64,000 bases of DNA from an uncultured Eubacteriales bacterium. Its GTDB lineage: Bacteria > Bacillota > Clostridia > Oscillospirales > Acutalibacteraceae. This document shows positions 17,866 to 26,811 of the stretch, one piece after another (positions within the stretch are counted from its first letter, which is position 1; the number at the start of each line of letters is the position of its first letter). The stretch is taken from positions 1 to 64,000 of the forward strand of contig CAJKBQ010000005.1 of NCBI GenBank assembly GCA_905198155.1, read 5' to 3'. Under the pieces are notes generated by a model. That model was not told where the DNA came from and did not search any database. It saw nothing but the letters and a program-made list of their open reading frames with translations. A program made the position numbers and the translations under genes.

Positions 17866-19062
17866 TCACTTGATGTTGAAAAATTGCAGCGGATCAATGG
17901 CGATCCCGTTTTTGAGCACACCGAAATGCAGGTGATACCCGGTTGCGATTCCGCTCCTCCCGACGGTGCCGATCTTCTGTCCTTTGTCAACGTCCTGCCC
18001 GACCTTGACGCTCAGCCCGCTGCAGTGCGCGTACAGTGTGGAATACCCGTTGCCGTGGTCGATGATGCAGTAGATCCCGTAAATCGAATCGTTGTGCGAC
18101 ACATATGCCACCCGGCCGGAATCCGCCGCCACAAACGCTTTGCCGGCGATTCCGGCGCCGTTGATGTCCACGCCGCGGTGGCCGCGCCCGGCGCCGAACC
18201 GGTCGCCGATGTTGCTGCGCGACGCATACCCCGGCATCGGCCACATAAACGTACCGGTGCTGGTGATCGCTTCGGCCTGCTGCTGGCGGCGCAGTTCTTC
18301 CTGCTTCCGGTTGTATTCGATCCACCACTGCTCAATCGCCTTGTCCACCTGCTCGTATTTGGCCTGCAGCGCCAGCTTTTCCTGCTCGGCCTGCTGCTGC
18401 TGCGCCGCGAGCTGCCTGGAAATCCGCTCGCTTTCCGCCACGGCGGATTCCAGCTGCTTGCGCTGCGTATCGTGCTCCGTTTTCACGGCGGCCAGCGTCT
18501 GGCGGTCGGTTTCGATGCTGGCTTTTTCTTCGCGGATGGCGTCGGTTTCGGTTTTCAGCTTTTCAATGATGGAATTGTCGTGCCGCACAATCGACGCGAC
18601 AAACTCTGACCGGTTAAAATAGTCTGCGACGTTTTCCGCTGAAAAAATAATGTCCAAAAACGACGATTCGCCCATCATATACATCATTTTCAGCCGTTTT
18701 TTAAGCGTGACGTAATCAGCGTTGATCTGCGTTTCGGCGTCGGCAATTTCGGACTCCTTCTGCGCGATCTGCGCGTCGTACGCGTCCATCTGGTTTTTCA
18801 GGTTGGAAATCTGCTGCTCCAAATTGGAGATTTTTTCGTTGAGCGTGTCGCGGTAGCTTTCCTGCGACTCCGTCTGATTCTGCAGCTGCGCCAATTTTTG
18901 ATCCAGCGCGGCCTGCTGCGCTTTGAGGTTTTTCTGCGACGCCTGCAATTCGCTGAGCGACGCGGCCTCGGCCGTGTGGCGCACCGGCGCCGCCGAAAAC
19001 ACCATCGTCACCGCCAGCACCAGCGTCAGGAGCATCGCCGTGCATCGAATTCGTTTACTCAA
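17866..19062 (-). CDS. Secreted M23 peptidoglycan hydrolase with coiled coil (EnvC/PcsB-like role)
   Basis: This 398-residue protein has a signal peptide (about 1-34), a long coiled coil (about 35-260) and a C-terminal M23 metallopeptidase domain. Zinc ligands are visible in HRGVDI, and HLH at 377-379 in GYHLHFG gives the catalytic and third ligand histidines; AHCSGLSV is also conserved. It should cleave peptide cross-links under control of FtsEX, which contact the coiled coil. Translation starts at a TTG (19062) that follows GGGAGG by eight bases and overlaps the end of ftsX by eight bases, so the two are coupled. Confidence 0.93.
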   Translation of the reverse strand: MSKRIRCTAMLLTLVLAVTMVFSAAPVRHTAEAASLSELQASQKNLKAQQAALDQKLAQLQNQTESQESYRDTLNEKISNLEQQISNLKNQMDAYDAQIAQKESEIADAETQINADYVTLKKRLKMMYMMGESSFLDIIFSAENVADYFNRSEFVASIVRHDNSIIEKLKTETDAIREEKASIETDRQTLAAVKTEHDTQRKQLESAVAESERISRQLAAQQQQAEQEKLALQAKYEQVDKAIEQWWIEYNRKQEELRRQQQAEAITSTGTFMWPMPGYASRSNIGDRFGAGRGHRGVDINGAGIAGKAFVAADSGRVAYVSHNDSIYGIYCIIDHGNGYSTLYAHCSGLSVKVGQDVDKGQKIGTVGRSGIATGYHLHFGVLKNGIAIDPLQFFNIK

Positions 19063-19960
19063 ACAAATCGCCTCCCTCGTTTTTCAGGTAGCGGCCGATC
19101 GAGATCACGCCGCCGATGGCGCCGAACACGACGCCCGCGCCCACAAACGCCAGGCCGAACCCCAGCCGCATCCCGGCAAACGGCACCAGCCCGCCGGTAA
19201 ACAGCCCGTCGCCCCAGCTGATGTGGGTGTAAATGTATTCGATCAGCAGCGTCGTTACCACGCCGCTCACCACACCGATGATCGCGCCTTCCACGATGAA
19301 CGGCACCCGGATAAACCAGTCGGTAGCGCCCACGGATTTCATGATGCTGATTTCCTTCCGCCGGTTGAACATCGTCACCCGCACGGTGTTGGTGATGATA
19401 AACATCGACACCACCATCAGCAGCACGATGATCCACAGCAGCGTCCCCGTGATCGATTTTTCGATGCGGATCAGCTGGTCGCTCGTCTCGCTTTCGCCGC
19501 GGACGGACTGCACACCGTCCAGCTTCCGCAGTTCCGCAACCGTCTGGTCATATTTTTCCAGATCCAGCAGCGTCACACGGTACGTATTGGGCAGCGGATT
19601 ATCGTTTTTCAGCTCGTCCAGCAGCGCGTCCGCGTTCTCTACCGCGCCCATCATCTCGTCGAGCGCTTCGTCGCGCGTCACCAGCGTGCTTTCTTTCACG
19701 TTGTACAATTTATTGATTTCGGTGCCGATCTGCACGGCTTCCAGCGTAGAAACCTCGTCGTTCAGATACACCATCACCAGGTTTTTCTGCTCCACCTGCT
19801 TCATCACGCTGGCGACGTTCATCGAAATCAGCACCGATCCGCCGCTGAGCAGCATACACGACACCAGCACCCCGACCGATGCGAACGACATCATCCGGTT
19901 GCTCCACAGGTTGCGGAATCCTTCCTTTACCAGGTAAAAAAAGTTCACTATCTGTCTCAT
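19055..19960 (-). CDS. ftsX: Cell division ABC transporter permease FtsX
   Basis: This 301-residue protein has a first membrane helix near residues 25-47, a large extracellular domain to about residue 170, and three further helices, the FtsX layout. It pairs with FtsE to transmit ATP hydrolysis across the membrane and activate a wall hydrolase, here the coupled M23 protein. The ATG at 19960 is chosen because the protein then begins MRQIVNFFYLVKEGFRNLW, the family N-terminus, with a GAGGGCG ribosome site. It starts 10 bases after the ftsE stop. Confidence 0.95.
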   Translation of the reverse strand: MRQIVNFFYLVKEGFRNLWSNRMMSFASVGVLVSCMLLSGGSVLISMNVASVMKQVEQKNLVMVYLNDEVSTLEAVQIGTEINKLYNVKESTLVTRDEALDEMMGAVENADALLDELKNDNPLPNTYRVTLLDLEKYDQTVAELRKLDGVQSVRGESETSDQLIRIEKSITGTLLWIIVLLMVVSMFIITNTVRVTMFNRRKEISIMKSVGATDWFIRVPFIVEGAIIGVVSGVVTTLLIEYIYTHISWGDGLFTGGLVPFAGMRLGFGLAFVGAGVVFGAIGGVISIGRYLKNEGGDLFE

Positions 19961-19970
19961 CGCGCCCTCC

Positions 19971-20657
19971 TCAGCTGCCGGCGTGCGCCGGCACGCGGGC
20001 GCTGTCCGCCACCACGCAGCCGTTGTTGATTTCGACCACACGGCGGTGAAACCGCTTGACCAGCGTGTGCTCGTGCGTCACCATAATCACCGTGGTGCCG
20101 CGGCGGTTGATTTCGTTGAGCAGATCGACGATTTCGTACGACAGCGTGGGGTCGATGTTGCCGGTCGGCTCGTCGGCGATAATCAGGCTGGGGTTGTTGA
20201 CCAGCGCGCGCGCCAGCCCCACCCGCTGCTGCTCACCGCCGGACAGTTCCGTCGGGTAGCAGCGCGCCTTGTCCTGCAAGCCGACCAGGGACAGGATGTA
20301 CGGCACGCGCTTGCGGATGCTGCGCGGCGACGCGCCGACCACATGCATGGCGAACGCCACGTTTTCGAACACGGTCATCTTGTCGATCAGCCGGAAATCC
20401 TGAAACACGATCCCCATCGTACGGCGCAGGTACGGGACATCGCGGTGGCGAACGGTGGACAGCTTGCGCCCGTTGACGATGATCTCGCCGCTGTTGGGCG
20501 TTTCTTCGTGCATGATGAGCTTGAGGAACGTGCTTTTGCCCGACCCGGACGCCCCCACGACGAACACGAACTCGCCTTTGTCAATGTTCAGGCTGACGTT
20601 GCGCAGCGCTTCGGTGCCGTTATCGTACGTTTTTGACACGTTGCGGAATTCTACCAT
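19971..20657 (-). CDS. ftsE: Cell division ATP-binding protein FtsE
   Basis: This 228-residue ABC ATPase has Walker A GASGSGKST, the signature LSGGEQQRV, Walker B LIIADEPTGN and the switch histidine in VTHEH. It drives FtsX to activate septal wall hydrolysis. Two close starts are possible; the ATG at 20657 is favoured since AAGGAAG lies nine bases before it and the earlier start overlaps that site. It opens the ftsE-ftsX-M23-S41 operon. No clear promoter stands out in the 100 bases upstream, so readthrough from the regulator gene before it is possible. Confidence 0.95.
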   Translation of the reverse strand: MVEFRNVSKTYDNGTEALRNVSLNIDKGEFVFVVGASGSGKSTFLKLIMHEETPNSGEIIVNGRKLSTVRHRDVPYLRRTMGIVFQDFRLIDKMTVFENVAFAMHVVGASPRSIRKRVPYILSLVGLQDKARCYPTELSGGEQQRVGLARALVNNPSLIIADEPTGNIDPTLSYEIVDLLNEINRRGTTVIMVTHEHTLVKRFHRRVVEINNGCVVADSARVPAHAGS

Positions 20658-20705
20658 GACGTACTTCCTTTCCATGTTTTTCTAACTTCCCCTACAAACC
20701 AGAAT

Positions 20706-20740
20706 TTCTCCCGCCCATCGGTGGATGGGAAACGGGAGAA
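20706..20740 (-). terminator. Hairpin between the CdaR-type gene and ftsE
   Basis: Arms TTCTCCCG (20706-20713) and CGGGAGAA (20733-20740) enclose a second stem CCCATC/GATGGG. The U-tract after it on the minus strand is poor (AATTCTGG), so it may be a leaky terminator or a processing hairpin that lets some transcription pass into ftsE. Confidence 0.55.
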
Positions 20741-20766
20741 TCTCAGGTTGCGGCCGCGCAGCAGGA

Positions 20767-21852
20767 TCAATACTTCACCGGGTTCGAAGTCAGGTATTTT
20801 TTGACCATCAGCGCCACTTTGAACACGATGGCGTCTTCAAACTCGCGCAGATCCAGCCCGGTGAGCTTTTTGATTTTTTCCAGCCGATACACCAGCGTAT
20901 TGCGGTGGACAAACAGTTTGCGGGACGTTTCGGATACGTTCAGGTTGTTTTCAAAAAAACGCTGAATGGTGAACAGGGTTTCCTGGTCGAGCGATTCGAT
21001 CGAGCCTTTGGAGAACACTTCGCGCAGGAACATTTCGCACAGCGTGGTCGGCAGCTGATAAATCAGGCGGGCGATGCCCAGGCTGTCGTAGCACACGATG
21101 GTTTTTTCGGTGTCGAACACTTTGCCCACTTCCAGCGCGATCTGCGCTTCTTTGAACGAGCGCGCCAGGTCTTTGATCCCGGTGACGTTTGTGCCGATGC
21201 CGACGACGGCGTGCGTGTAGAACTCGCCGCTGAGCGTGTCCACGATCGAGCTGGCCAGTTTTTCCAGGTCGTTGACGGTGATGCCCGGCTTGATCTCTTT
21301 CACGATCACGATGTCGCTTTCGTTGATGTTGATGATAAAGTCTTTGGACTTATCCGGGAACAGGTTCTGGATGATGTCGTACGCCGAAATATCGGTTTTG
21401 GACGTGATGCGCACCAGCAGGCATACGCGGATCACGTCGGAGTTGAACCGCAGCTCGCGCGCTTTCAGGTAAATGTCGCCGGGCAGGATGTTGTCCAGGA
21501 TCACATTCTTGATGAAGTTGCCGCGGTCGTACTTTTCGTCGTAATACTGCTTGATGCTCGCCATCGAAATCGCCAGCAGCGCGCAGTATTTCCGCGCCAT
21601 TTCGTCGGTGCCTTCCACGAACACCGCATAGTCCATGCGCGTTTTGTTGCCGAATGCCTGGTACGTGTAGCCGTTGCACGCGAACGGCTCGGTGCCGCTC
21701 ATCATGTCGATGGTGATGTTTTCGTTGACCTCACCGATCTTGCCCAGTTCGCTGCATGCGACGGTCACGGTGGTTTCGTCGATTACACCGATGGTGCGGT
21801 CTACCGCATCTTTCATTTGATGAACAACGCCTTGAAACAGTCTGTTTGACAT
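20767..21852 (-). CDS. CdaR/PucR-type helix-turn-helix regulator
   Basis: This 361-residue cytosolic protein ends in a PucR/CdaR-type helix-turn-helix (about 303-330, NVSETSRKLFVHRNTLVYRL). The middle (about 120-290) resembles the GGDEF-like CdaR region and the N-terminal 110 residues a sensory domain. Members respond to small ligands such as sugar diacids or nitrogen compounds; the ligand is not visible here. Codon choice is less GC-rich than its neighbours. It has a good promoter at 21941-21969. It may regulate itself or the ftsEX operon downstream, but neither is shown. Confidence 0.8.
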   Translation of the reverse strand: MSNRLFQGVVHQMKDAVDRTIGVIDETTVTVACSELGKIGEVNENITIDMMSGTEPFACNGYTYQAFGNKTRMDYAVFVEGTDEMARKYCALLAISMASIKQYYDEKYDRGNFIKNVILDNILPGDIYLKARELRFNSDVIRVCLLVRITSKTDISAYDIIQNLFPDKSKDFIININESDIVIVKEIKPGITVNDLEKLASSIVDTLSGEFYTHAVVGIGTNVTGIKDLARSFKEAQIALEVGKVFDTEKTIVCYDSLGIARLIYQLPTTLCEMFLREVFSKGSIESLDQETLFTIQRFFENNLNVSETSRKLFVHRNTLVYRLEKIKKLTGLDLREFEDAIVFKVALMVKKYLTSNPVKY

Positions 21853-21940
21853 AATATTTCCCTCGCTTTTCTGAGTTCCGTAGGTCGGTGGATGGGTTCG
21901 TAAGAAGTTCGCCGATGTACGCAGATTTTCTACTTATTTT

Positions 21941-21969
21941 ATTTTACATAAATCAATCGCATTTTGCAA
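21941..21969 (-). promoter_or_regulatory. Promoter of the CdaR-type regulator
   Basis: Minus-strand TTGCAA and TAAAAT are spaced by 17 bases, giving a leader of about 80 bases. The rest of 21970-22103 is AT-rich and no gene is seen in it. Confidence 0.7.
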
Positions 21970-22103
21970 CTGGTTTTGGGCATAGAATTGATTTTTTTGC
22001 AAAAATTTTTCGGATTGTTCACGTTTCGTTCACTGGTCATGTCAAAAATATGCGTTATTTTTTGGCGAATTCTAATAATTGCTTCGTCAAAACGCCATCC
22101 GGC

Positions 22104-22928
22104 TCATCCGCGCGCGCCGCGGCCGTCGTTCGGCCGGGTACCGTACGCCGCCCGGTACAGCCGGTTGAAGTAGCTGACATTCGCAAATCCGCACGCCAGC
22201 GCAATCTCCAGCACGGTATCGTTCGACCGCATCAGCAGCTCCCGCGCGTGCGCCAGCCGGATCGCGTTCAGCCGCGCCGAAAACGATTCCCCCACCTGCG
22301 CCCGGAACAGCCGCCCCAGGTACTTGGCGTCCATGTGCACCAGCCGCGCCAGCCGGGTCAGCGTCAGCGGCTGCGCATACCCGTGGTTGGCGTATTGCAG
22401 CAGCAGCCGCACCGCCGGGTGCATCGACGGCGGCGGAACCGCCTCGCGCGCCTGCTGCGCCGCCCGGATCGCCAGTAGCTCCGCCGCCATCGCCGCTGCA
22501 TCGGCCGCCGCAGCGCCGTGTTCCGCCGCAGACGGCAGCGCCGCCCACGCGGTTCGCATCGCGTTGTTCCACGTCCCGGCGCGCGGGCGGAGGTGTTCCG
22601 GCCGCAGATTGCCGGCGTAGACCACGCCCAGCAGCGTCCCGTCCACCATCACCGGGCACACCGCCTCCCACAATCCGAACGCGCACTGCCCCGCGAACGG
22701 CACGCCCGCCGCCGCCAGGCGATTGGCGACGGATTTGCACCGCATACAGCGGTCCAGCCCCGGCACAGTGGCTTTGGCCATGCTGCAAAACGGCGCGGCA
22801 TGAATTCGGTGCGCCAACGTCAGCTCGCCGCACAGCGCGCTCAGCCCGCCCAAATCGCATACGGAAATGCGCGCGCCGCATCCCCGTTCCAGCAGCGCAA
22901 TCGCCGCTTCCAACGCCAATTCTTCCAT
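22104..22928 (-). CDS. AraC-family regulator with PocR sensory domain
   Basis: This 274-residue protein has an N-terminal PocR-type ligand domain with the cysteine pattern C48, C61-x2-C64, C82 and C91 and the family words GLWE and CP, followed by an AraC double helix-turn-helix (about 175-265, LTRLARLVHMDAKYLGRLF and the second helix VLEIALACGFANVSYFNRLY). PocR domains are known from propanediol regulators and probably bind small hydrocarbon derivatives. It is transcribed divergently from the FAD oxidoreductase gene, which it probably controls through paired direct repeats at 22993-23022. Confidence 0.88.
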   Translation of the reverse strand: MEELALEAAIALLERGCGARISVCDLGGLSALCGELTLAHRIHAAPFCSMAKATVPGLDRCMRCKSVANRLAAAGVPFAGQCAFGLWEAVCPVMVDGTLLGVVYAGNLRPEHLRPRAGTWNNAMRTAWAALPSAAEHGAAAADAAAMAAELLAIRAAQQAREAVPPPSMHPAVRLLLQYANHGYAQPLTLTRLARLVHMDAKYLGRLFRAQVGESFSARLNAIRLAHARELLMRSNDTVLEIALACGFANVSYFNRLYRAAYGTRPNDGRGARG

Positions 22929-22970
22929 TTTTCCGGTGCTCCTTTGAAATTTTGATGGATTCCGGTTCTA

Positions 22971-22999
22971 TTATCGCACAAATTCATCTTTTTTGCAAG
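22971..22999 (-). promoter_or_regulatory. Promoter of the PocR/AraC regulator
   Basis: Minus-strand TTGCAA and GATAAT are separated by 17 bases. The -35 box overlaps the first of two TTTGCAAG repeats, so the regulator may repress itself. Confidence 0.65.
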
Positions 23000-23022
23000 C
23001 TTTTCAAATCTTATTTGCAAGT
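22993..23022. promoter_or_regulatory. Candidate AraC-type operator, two direct TTTGCAAG repeats
   Basis: TTTGCAAG occurs at 22993-23000 and again at 23015-23022, 22 bases apart, about two helical turns. That is the typical layout of a site bound by an AraC dimer. The site lies between the divergent regulator and oxidoreductase genes. Confidence 0.55.
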
Positions 23023-23086
23023 ATTTTCGCGCCGAATCTGGTATGATCATTTCGGTACCCCAAAATTTTTTCGGAGGATGATTTGA

Positions 23087-24355
23087 ATGAACCCCAAGCA
23101 TTATGATCTGATCGTGGTCGGCGGCGGAATGACTGGCGCGGCGGCAGCCGTGTCCGCAACCCGCCGCGGGCTGCACACACTGCTGGTGGAGCAGTCCGGC
23201 GCACTGGGCGGCGCAGCCTGCACCTGCCTGGTCAACCCGTTTATGAAGTATTGGACCGGCATCCCCGGCACGGACGAACGGCTGATGCTGTCCCGCGGAT
23301 TTTTTCAGGAAATGCTCGACCGGCTGTCCGCATACGGAACGGCTGCGCGCGACGGCAGCTGCTTTTCGGAAGAGTACGTCAAACGTGTGCTGGACGACCT
23401 GACCGCCGAAGCCGGGGTGGAGGTGCTGTTCCACGCGACGCTGTGCGGCGCGGACAAAGACGGCGACGCGATCCAATCCATCCGGGTCGCGACGAAAGCG
23501 GGCGTGCTGCCGCTGACCGCTGACCTGTACATCGACTGCACCGGCGACGGCGATCTGGCGGCGCAAAGCGGCTGCCCGTTCCGGCTGGGGCGGCCGGCGG
23601 ACGGCCTGTGCCAGCCGATGACGCTCTGCTTCCGGCTGGGCAACGTCGATACCGACGCATTCTGGGCGGATAAACCGCACGTACAGGACGTATACCGCGC
23701 CGCGCAGCAGTCCGGCGAAACGTGCAACCCGCGCGAGGACGTGCTGGTGTTCCGCACGCTGAACCGCGGCGTGCTGCACTTCAACACGACGCGCATCGTA
23801 AAGCTGAACCCGACCGATCCGTTCGACGTGTCGCGCGCTGAGCGGCTGGGACGGCGGCAGATGTGGGAGCTGTTCAACCTGCTGCGGCGCGAAATTCCCG
23901 CCTGCAAGGACGCGGAACTGCTGATGAGCGCGGCGCAGATCGGCGTGCGCGAAAGCCGGATGATCGACGGCCGCTACGTCCTCACTGCCGACGACCTCAA
24001 AACCTGCGCCCGGTTCCCGGACGCCATTGCCGCCGGAAATTACGACATCGATATCCACAACCCGTCCGGCGCCGGCACCAGCCACTACCTTTTCCCGGAC
24101 GGCCAGTATTACACCATCCCGTACCGGTCGCTGCTGCCGCTGCGCGCCGACAATCTGCTCGTTGCCGGGCGGTGCATTTCCGCCACGCACGAAGCGCAGG
24201 CGTCCATCCGGATTATGCCGATCGTCACCTGCCTGGGCGAAGCGGCCGGCGTGGCCGCGGCGGCGGCGCACCGCGCTGGGGTTGCCCCGGCGGACGCAGA
24301 TGTGACGCAGATTCAGGCCGATCTGCGCGCAGCGGGGGCGTTTGTGGGGGAATAA
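23087..24355 (+). CDS. FAD-dependent oxidoreductase
   Basis: This 422-residue protein starts with a Rossmann FAD-binding motif GGGMTGAAAA (about 12-21) and has the second FAD-contact stretch ending DCTGDGDLAAQSG near residue 155, and a C-terminal HEAQASIR and AAGVAAA region. These fit the FAD-dependent oxidoreductase group of PF12831, often found with sugar catabolism genes in gut Firmicutes. The substrate is unknown. GGAGG lies nine bases before the ATG. A PocR/AraC regulator is encoded divergently, and a bidirectional terminator follows. Confidence 0.85.
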   Translation: MNPKHYDLIVVGGGMTGAAAAVSATRRGLHTLLVEQSGALGGAACTCLVNPFMKYWTGIPGTDERLMLSRGFFQEMLDRLSAYGTAARDGSCFSEEYVKRVLDDLTAEAGVEVLFHATLCGADKDGDAIQSIRVATKAGVLPLTADLYIDCTGDGDLAAQSGCPFRLGRPADGLCQPMTLCFRLGNVDTDAFWADKPHVQDVYRAAQQSGETCNPREDVLVFRTLNRGVLHFNTTRIVKLNPTDPFDVSRAERLGRRQMWELFNLLRREIPACKDAELLMSAAQIGVRESRMIDGRYVLTADDLKTCARFPDAIAAGNYDIDIHNPSGAGTSHYLFPDGQYYTIPYRSLLPLRADNLLVAGRCISATHEAQASIRIMPIVTCLGEAAGVAAAAAHRAGVAPADADVTQIQADLRAAGAFVGE

Positions 24356-24385
24356 GTTCCGGTACACTGCATATACACCTATACA

Positions 24386-24421
24386 AAAGCAGTCCATGAA
24401 GTTTGGTTCATGGACTGCTTT
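24386..24421. terminator. Bidirectional terminator
   Basis: Perfect 15-base arms, AAAGCAGTCCATGAA and TTCATGGACTGCTTT, surround GTTTGG. It lies between the convergent FAD oxidoreductase and Gfo/Idh genes and should serve both. Confidence 0.85.
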
Positions 24422-24455
24422 GACTGTAATTACAGACTGATATGCCTGAAATCAT

Positions 24456-25505
24456 TTACTCGCTGAACGGAATCTTCTGCCCCTGTTCCACCGACGCGAA
24501 TGCCGCTTCGATCACGCGCAGCACGCGCATCATCTGCGGATGCGTCACCAGCTGTTCCTCTTTGCCGTCGATGGCGCGGCACACATTGCGGTAGAAGTCG
24601 TGGACGTCGCTCGCCGGGCGTTCCAGCTCGTAGGTGGTGGTGGTCACGCTGTCGCGCGGCGCCATCGTTTTGGTCAGGCCGGCCGCCGTTTCCACCGGCA
24701 GCACTTCGCTTTCGTGCCAATGGTCGCACCGCACCACCTGGCACTTTTCGCGCCAGTCGGTAATCATGGCCGTGCCCTTTTCGCACTGCAAATAGAACCG
24801 CGGCATCGCGATGAAGTTGTACGTCCCCACTTCCACATGCGCCGTTTTGCCGGACGCGAACGCCAGCTCCAGCTTGAACCCGTCGTCCACTTCCTGATTG
24901 GTGATGTGGTCAAACGTGCAGTACACGCTTTCCAGTTTTTCCGGCAGCAGCTGCAACACCTGATCGATCAGGTGCACGCCCCAGTCGTACAGCATCCCGC
25001 CGCCGTGGACGCGCTCGCCGCGCCAATCGCTCGGAATGCCGCGCGAACCGTGAATGCGGGACTCAATCCGCAGCATCGGCCCGATCTCGCCGGACTGCAC
25101 CAGCTGCTTCATCGCCAGAAAGTCCACGTCCCACCGGCGGTTCTGGTGCACGGTGAACAGCTTGCCGCGGCGGTCGGCCGCGTCGAACATTTTCTGCAAA
25201 TCGCCCGTACTCAGCGCGACCGGCTTTTCGCAAATCACGTTTTTGCCCGCGCCCAGCGCTTTCAGCACCACGTCCAAATGGCTGTCGTTCGGGATCGCAA
25301 CGGTGACCAAGTCCACCGCCGGGTCGCGCAGCACCGCATCCAGCGAATCGTACGCGAATATCCCCCGGCTGCGCGCCAGCGCGGCGCGCTCGGGTTTGAT
25401 GTCGTAAATCCCCATCAGGTTGACCACGTCGCTTTTGCGCGCGTGATCGACGTGCCATCCGCCCATGCCGCCGTACCCGATGACGACCAGATTTTTCTTT
25501 TCCAT
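24456..25505 (-). CDS. Gfo/Idh/MocA-family oxidoreductase
   Basis: This 349-residue protein has the N-terminal NAD(P)-binding motif VIGYGGMGGWH (8-18), the catalytic-lysine motif CEKP (92-95) and a C-terminal barrel with DWGVHLIDQVLQL. Members oxidise or reduce hydroxyls of sugars, inositols or amino-sugar derivatives. The substrate is not visible. The ATG at 25505 follows GGGAGG by eight bases. It has its own promoter and is divergent from a second, distinct Gfo/Idh gene 237 bases away, which suggests the two act in one pathway with shared control. Confidence 0.9.
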   Translation of the reverse strand: MEKKNLVVIGYGGMGGWHVDHARKSDVVNLMGIYDIKPERAALARSRGIFAYDSLDAVLRDPAVDLVTVAIPNDSHLDVVLKALGAGKNVICEKPVALSTGDLQKMFDAADRRGKLFTVHQNRRWDVDFLAMKQLVQSGEIGPMLRIESRIHGSRGIPSDWRGERVHGGGMLYDWGVHLIDQVLQLLPEKLESVYCTFDHITNQEVDDGFKLELAFASGKTAHVEVGTYNFIAMPRFYLQCEKGTAMITDWREKCQVVRCDHWHESEVLPVETAAGLTKTMAPRDSVTTTTYELERPASDVHDFYRNVCRAIDGKEEQLVTHPQMMRVLRVIEAAFASVEQGQKIPFSE

Positions 25506-25547
25506 ATTCAAAACCTCCCAATATAAAGGGTTGAATGTTTTGATTCT

Positions 25548-25576
25548 ATTGTAGCATACCCGGCGCAGATTGTCGA
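25548..25576 (-). promoter_or_regulatory. Promoter of the minus-strand Gfo/Idh gene
   Basis: Minus-strand TCGACA and TACAAT are separated by 17 bases, 40 bases before the start codon. On the plus strand a TATAAT at 25700-25705 may serve the divergent gene, but its -35 is weak. Confidence 0.65.
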
Positions 25577-25742
25577 GGGGTTTTTGCAAAAAAGAAAGCT
25601 TTGACACCAAAAAAGCAACAAATGGCACTTTCCGCGTCTACCGCAAGATCGTGATAATATCGGGCAAGATTTCGGCTTTTATTTTTTTAATCGATATTCT
25701 ATAATGAAAAAAACAAAAGAAATGCAAAGGAGCGAATCGATT

Positions 25743-26801
25743 ATGGACAAGAAAAAAATCGCCGTTATCGGCGTGGGCGGCATTTCGGAATGCCACATCG
25801 CCGGGTACAAGCAAAACCCGAACGCGGAGCTGGTCGCGTTTTGCGACATCAACGAAGCCCGCCTGCGCGAAAAAGGCGCCAAGCACGGCGTGACGAACCT
25901 GTTTACCGACGTGCACCAAATGCTCGCCGCCATGCCGGAGATCGACGCCGTCAGCGTCTGCACCTGGAACTGTGCGCACGCGCCTTGCACCATCGCTGCG
26001 CTGAACGCCGGCAAAGACGTGCTGTGCGAAAAGCCGATGGCGATGAATGCCGCCGAAGCGCAGCAAATGCTGGATGCCGCGCGCCGCAGCGGCCGGCTGC
26101 TGATGATCGGGTTTGTGCGCCGCCACGGCAACGACTGCCGGATCCTGCGCGACTTTATCGAAGCCGGCGCGATGGGCGATATTTATTATGCCAAAGCCGC
26201 GTACCTGCGGCGGCACGGCTGCCCCGGCGGCTGGTTCAGCGACAGCGCGCGCTCCGGCGGCGGTCCGCTGATCGACCTGGGCGTTCATGTGATCGACCTG
26301 GCGCGTTATTTGGGCGGATGCCCGCGCCCGGTATCGGCCTACGGCGCAACGTTCTCGCAGCTGGGCTGCCGGCCGGAGATGAAAAACATCGTCGCCTACC
26401 GCGCGTCCGACGAAGGCGCCACGTCCGACGTGGAAGATTTCGCCACCGGCCTCATCCGGTTCGACAACGGGATGGTGATCGCGATCGAAACGTCATACGA
26501 CATGAACCTCCCCGGCGACAACAACATCACCCTGCTCGGCACCAAAGCGGGCGCGACGCTCTCGCCGGAAATCAAGCTGTTCCCCAACCTCCAAAACTAC
26601 CCGGTCAACGTGCAGTTCGATATGCCTACCGAGCTGAGCTTCGACGGCTTGTTCGACCGCGAAATCAACCACTACATCGACTGCATCTGCGGCAAAGCGG
26701 AATGCATTGCCCCGGCCGAGGACGGCGTCACCATGATGAAAATTCTGGACGCGCTGTATGAGTCTGCCCGCACCGGCCACGAAGTGCTGATTTCGGACTG
26801 A
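25743..26801 (+). CDS. Gfo/Idh/MocA-family oxidoreductase
   Basis: This 352-residue protein has the nucleotide-binding motif VIGVGGISECH (8-18), the CEKP motif at 95-98 and the substrate-domain helix DLGVHVIDLARYLGG. It differs clearly from the divergent Gfo/Idh protein. The ATG at 25743 is preferred over one at 25704 because AAAGGAGC sits just before it. The substrate is unknown. No clear terminator follows; instead a run of TTCAC repeats fills the gap to the next promoter. Confidence 0.9.
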   Translation: MDKKKIAVIGVGGISECHIAGYKQNPNAELVAFCDINEARLREKGAKHGVTNLFTDVHQMLAAMPEIDAVSVCTWNCAHAPCTIAALNAGKDVLCEKPMAMNAAEAQQMLDAARRSGRLLMIGFVRRHGNDCRILRDFIEAGAMGDIYYAKAAYLRRHGCPGGWFSDSARSGGGPLIDLGVHVIDLARYLGGCPRPVSAYGATFSQLGCRPEMKNIVAYRASDEGATSDVEDFATGLIRFDNGMVIAIETSYDMNLPGDNNITLLGTKAGATLSPEIKLFPNLQNYPVNVQFDMPTELSFDGLFDREINHYIDCICGKAECIAPAEDGVTMMKILDALYESARTGHEVLISD

Positions 26802-26811
26802 AATTAAGGGA

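Noticed and set aside
22929..23086. A standard promoter for the FAD oxidoreductase
   Set aside because: A TATGAT near 23042 has no -35 at proper spacing, so no promoter entry was made; activation by the PocR/AraC protein is more likely.
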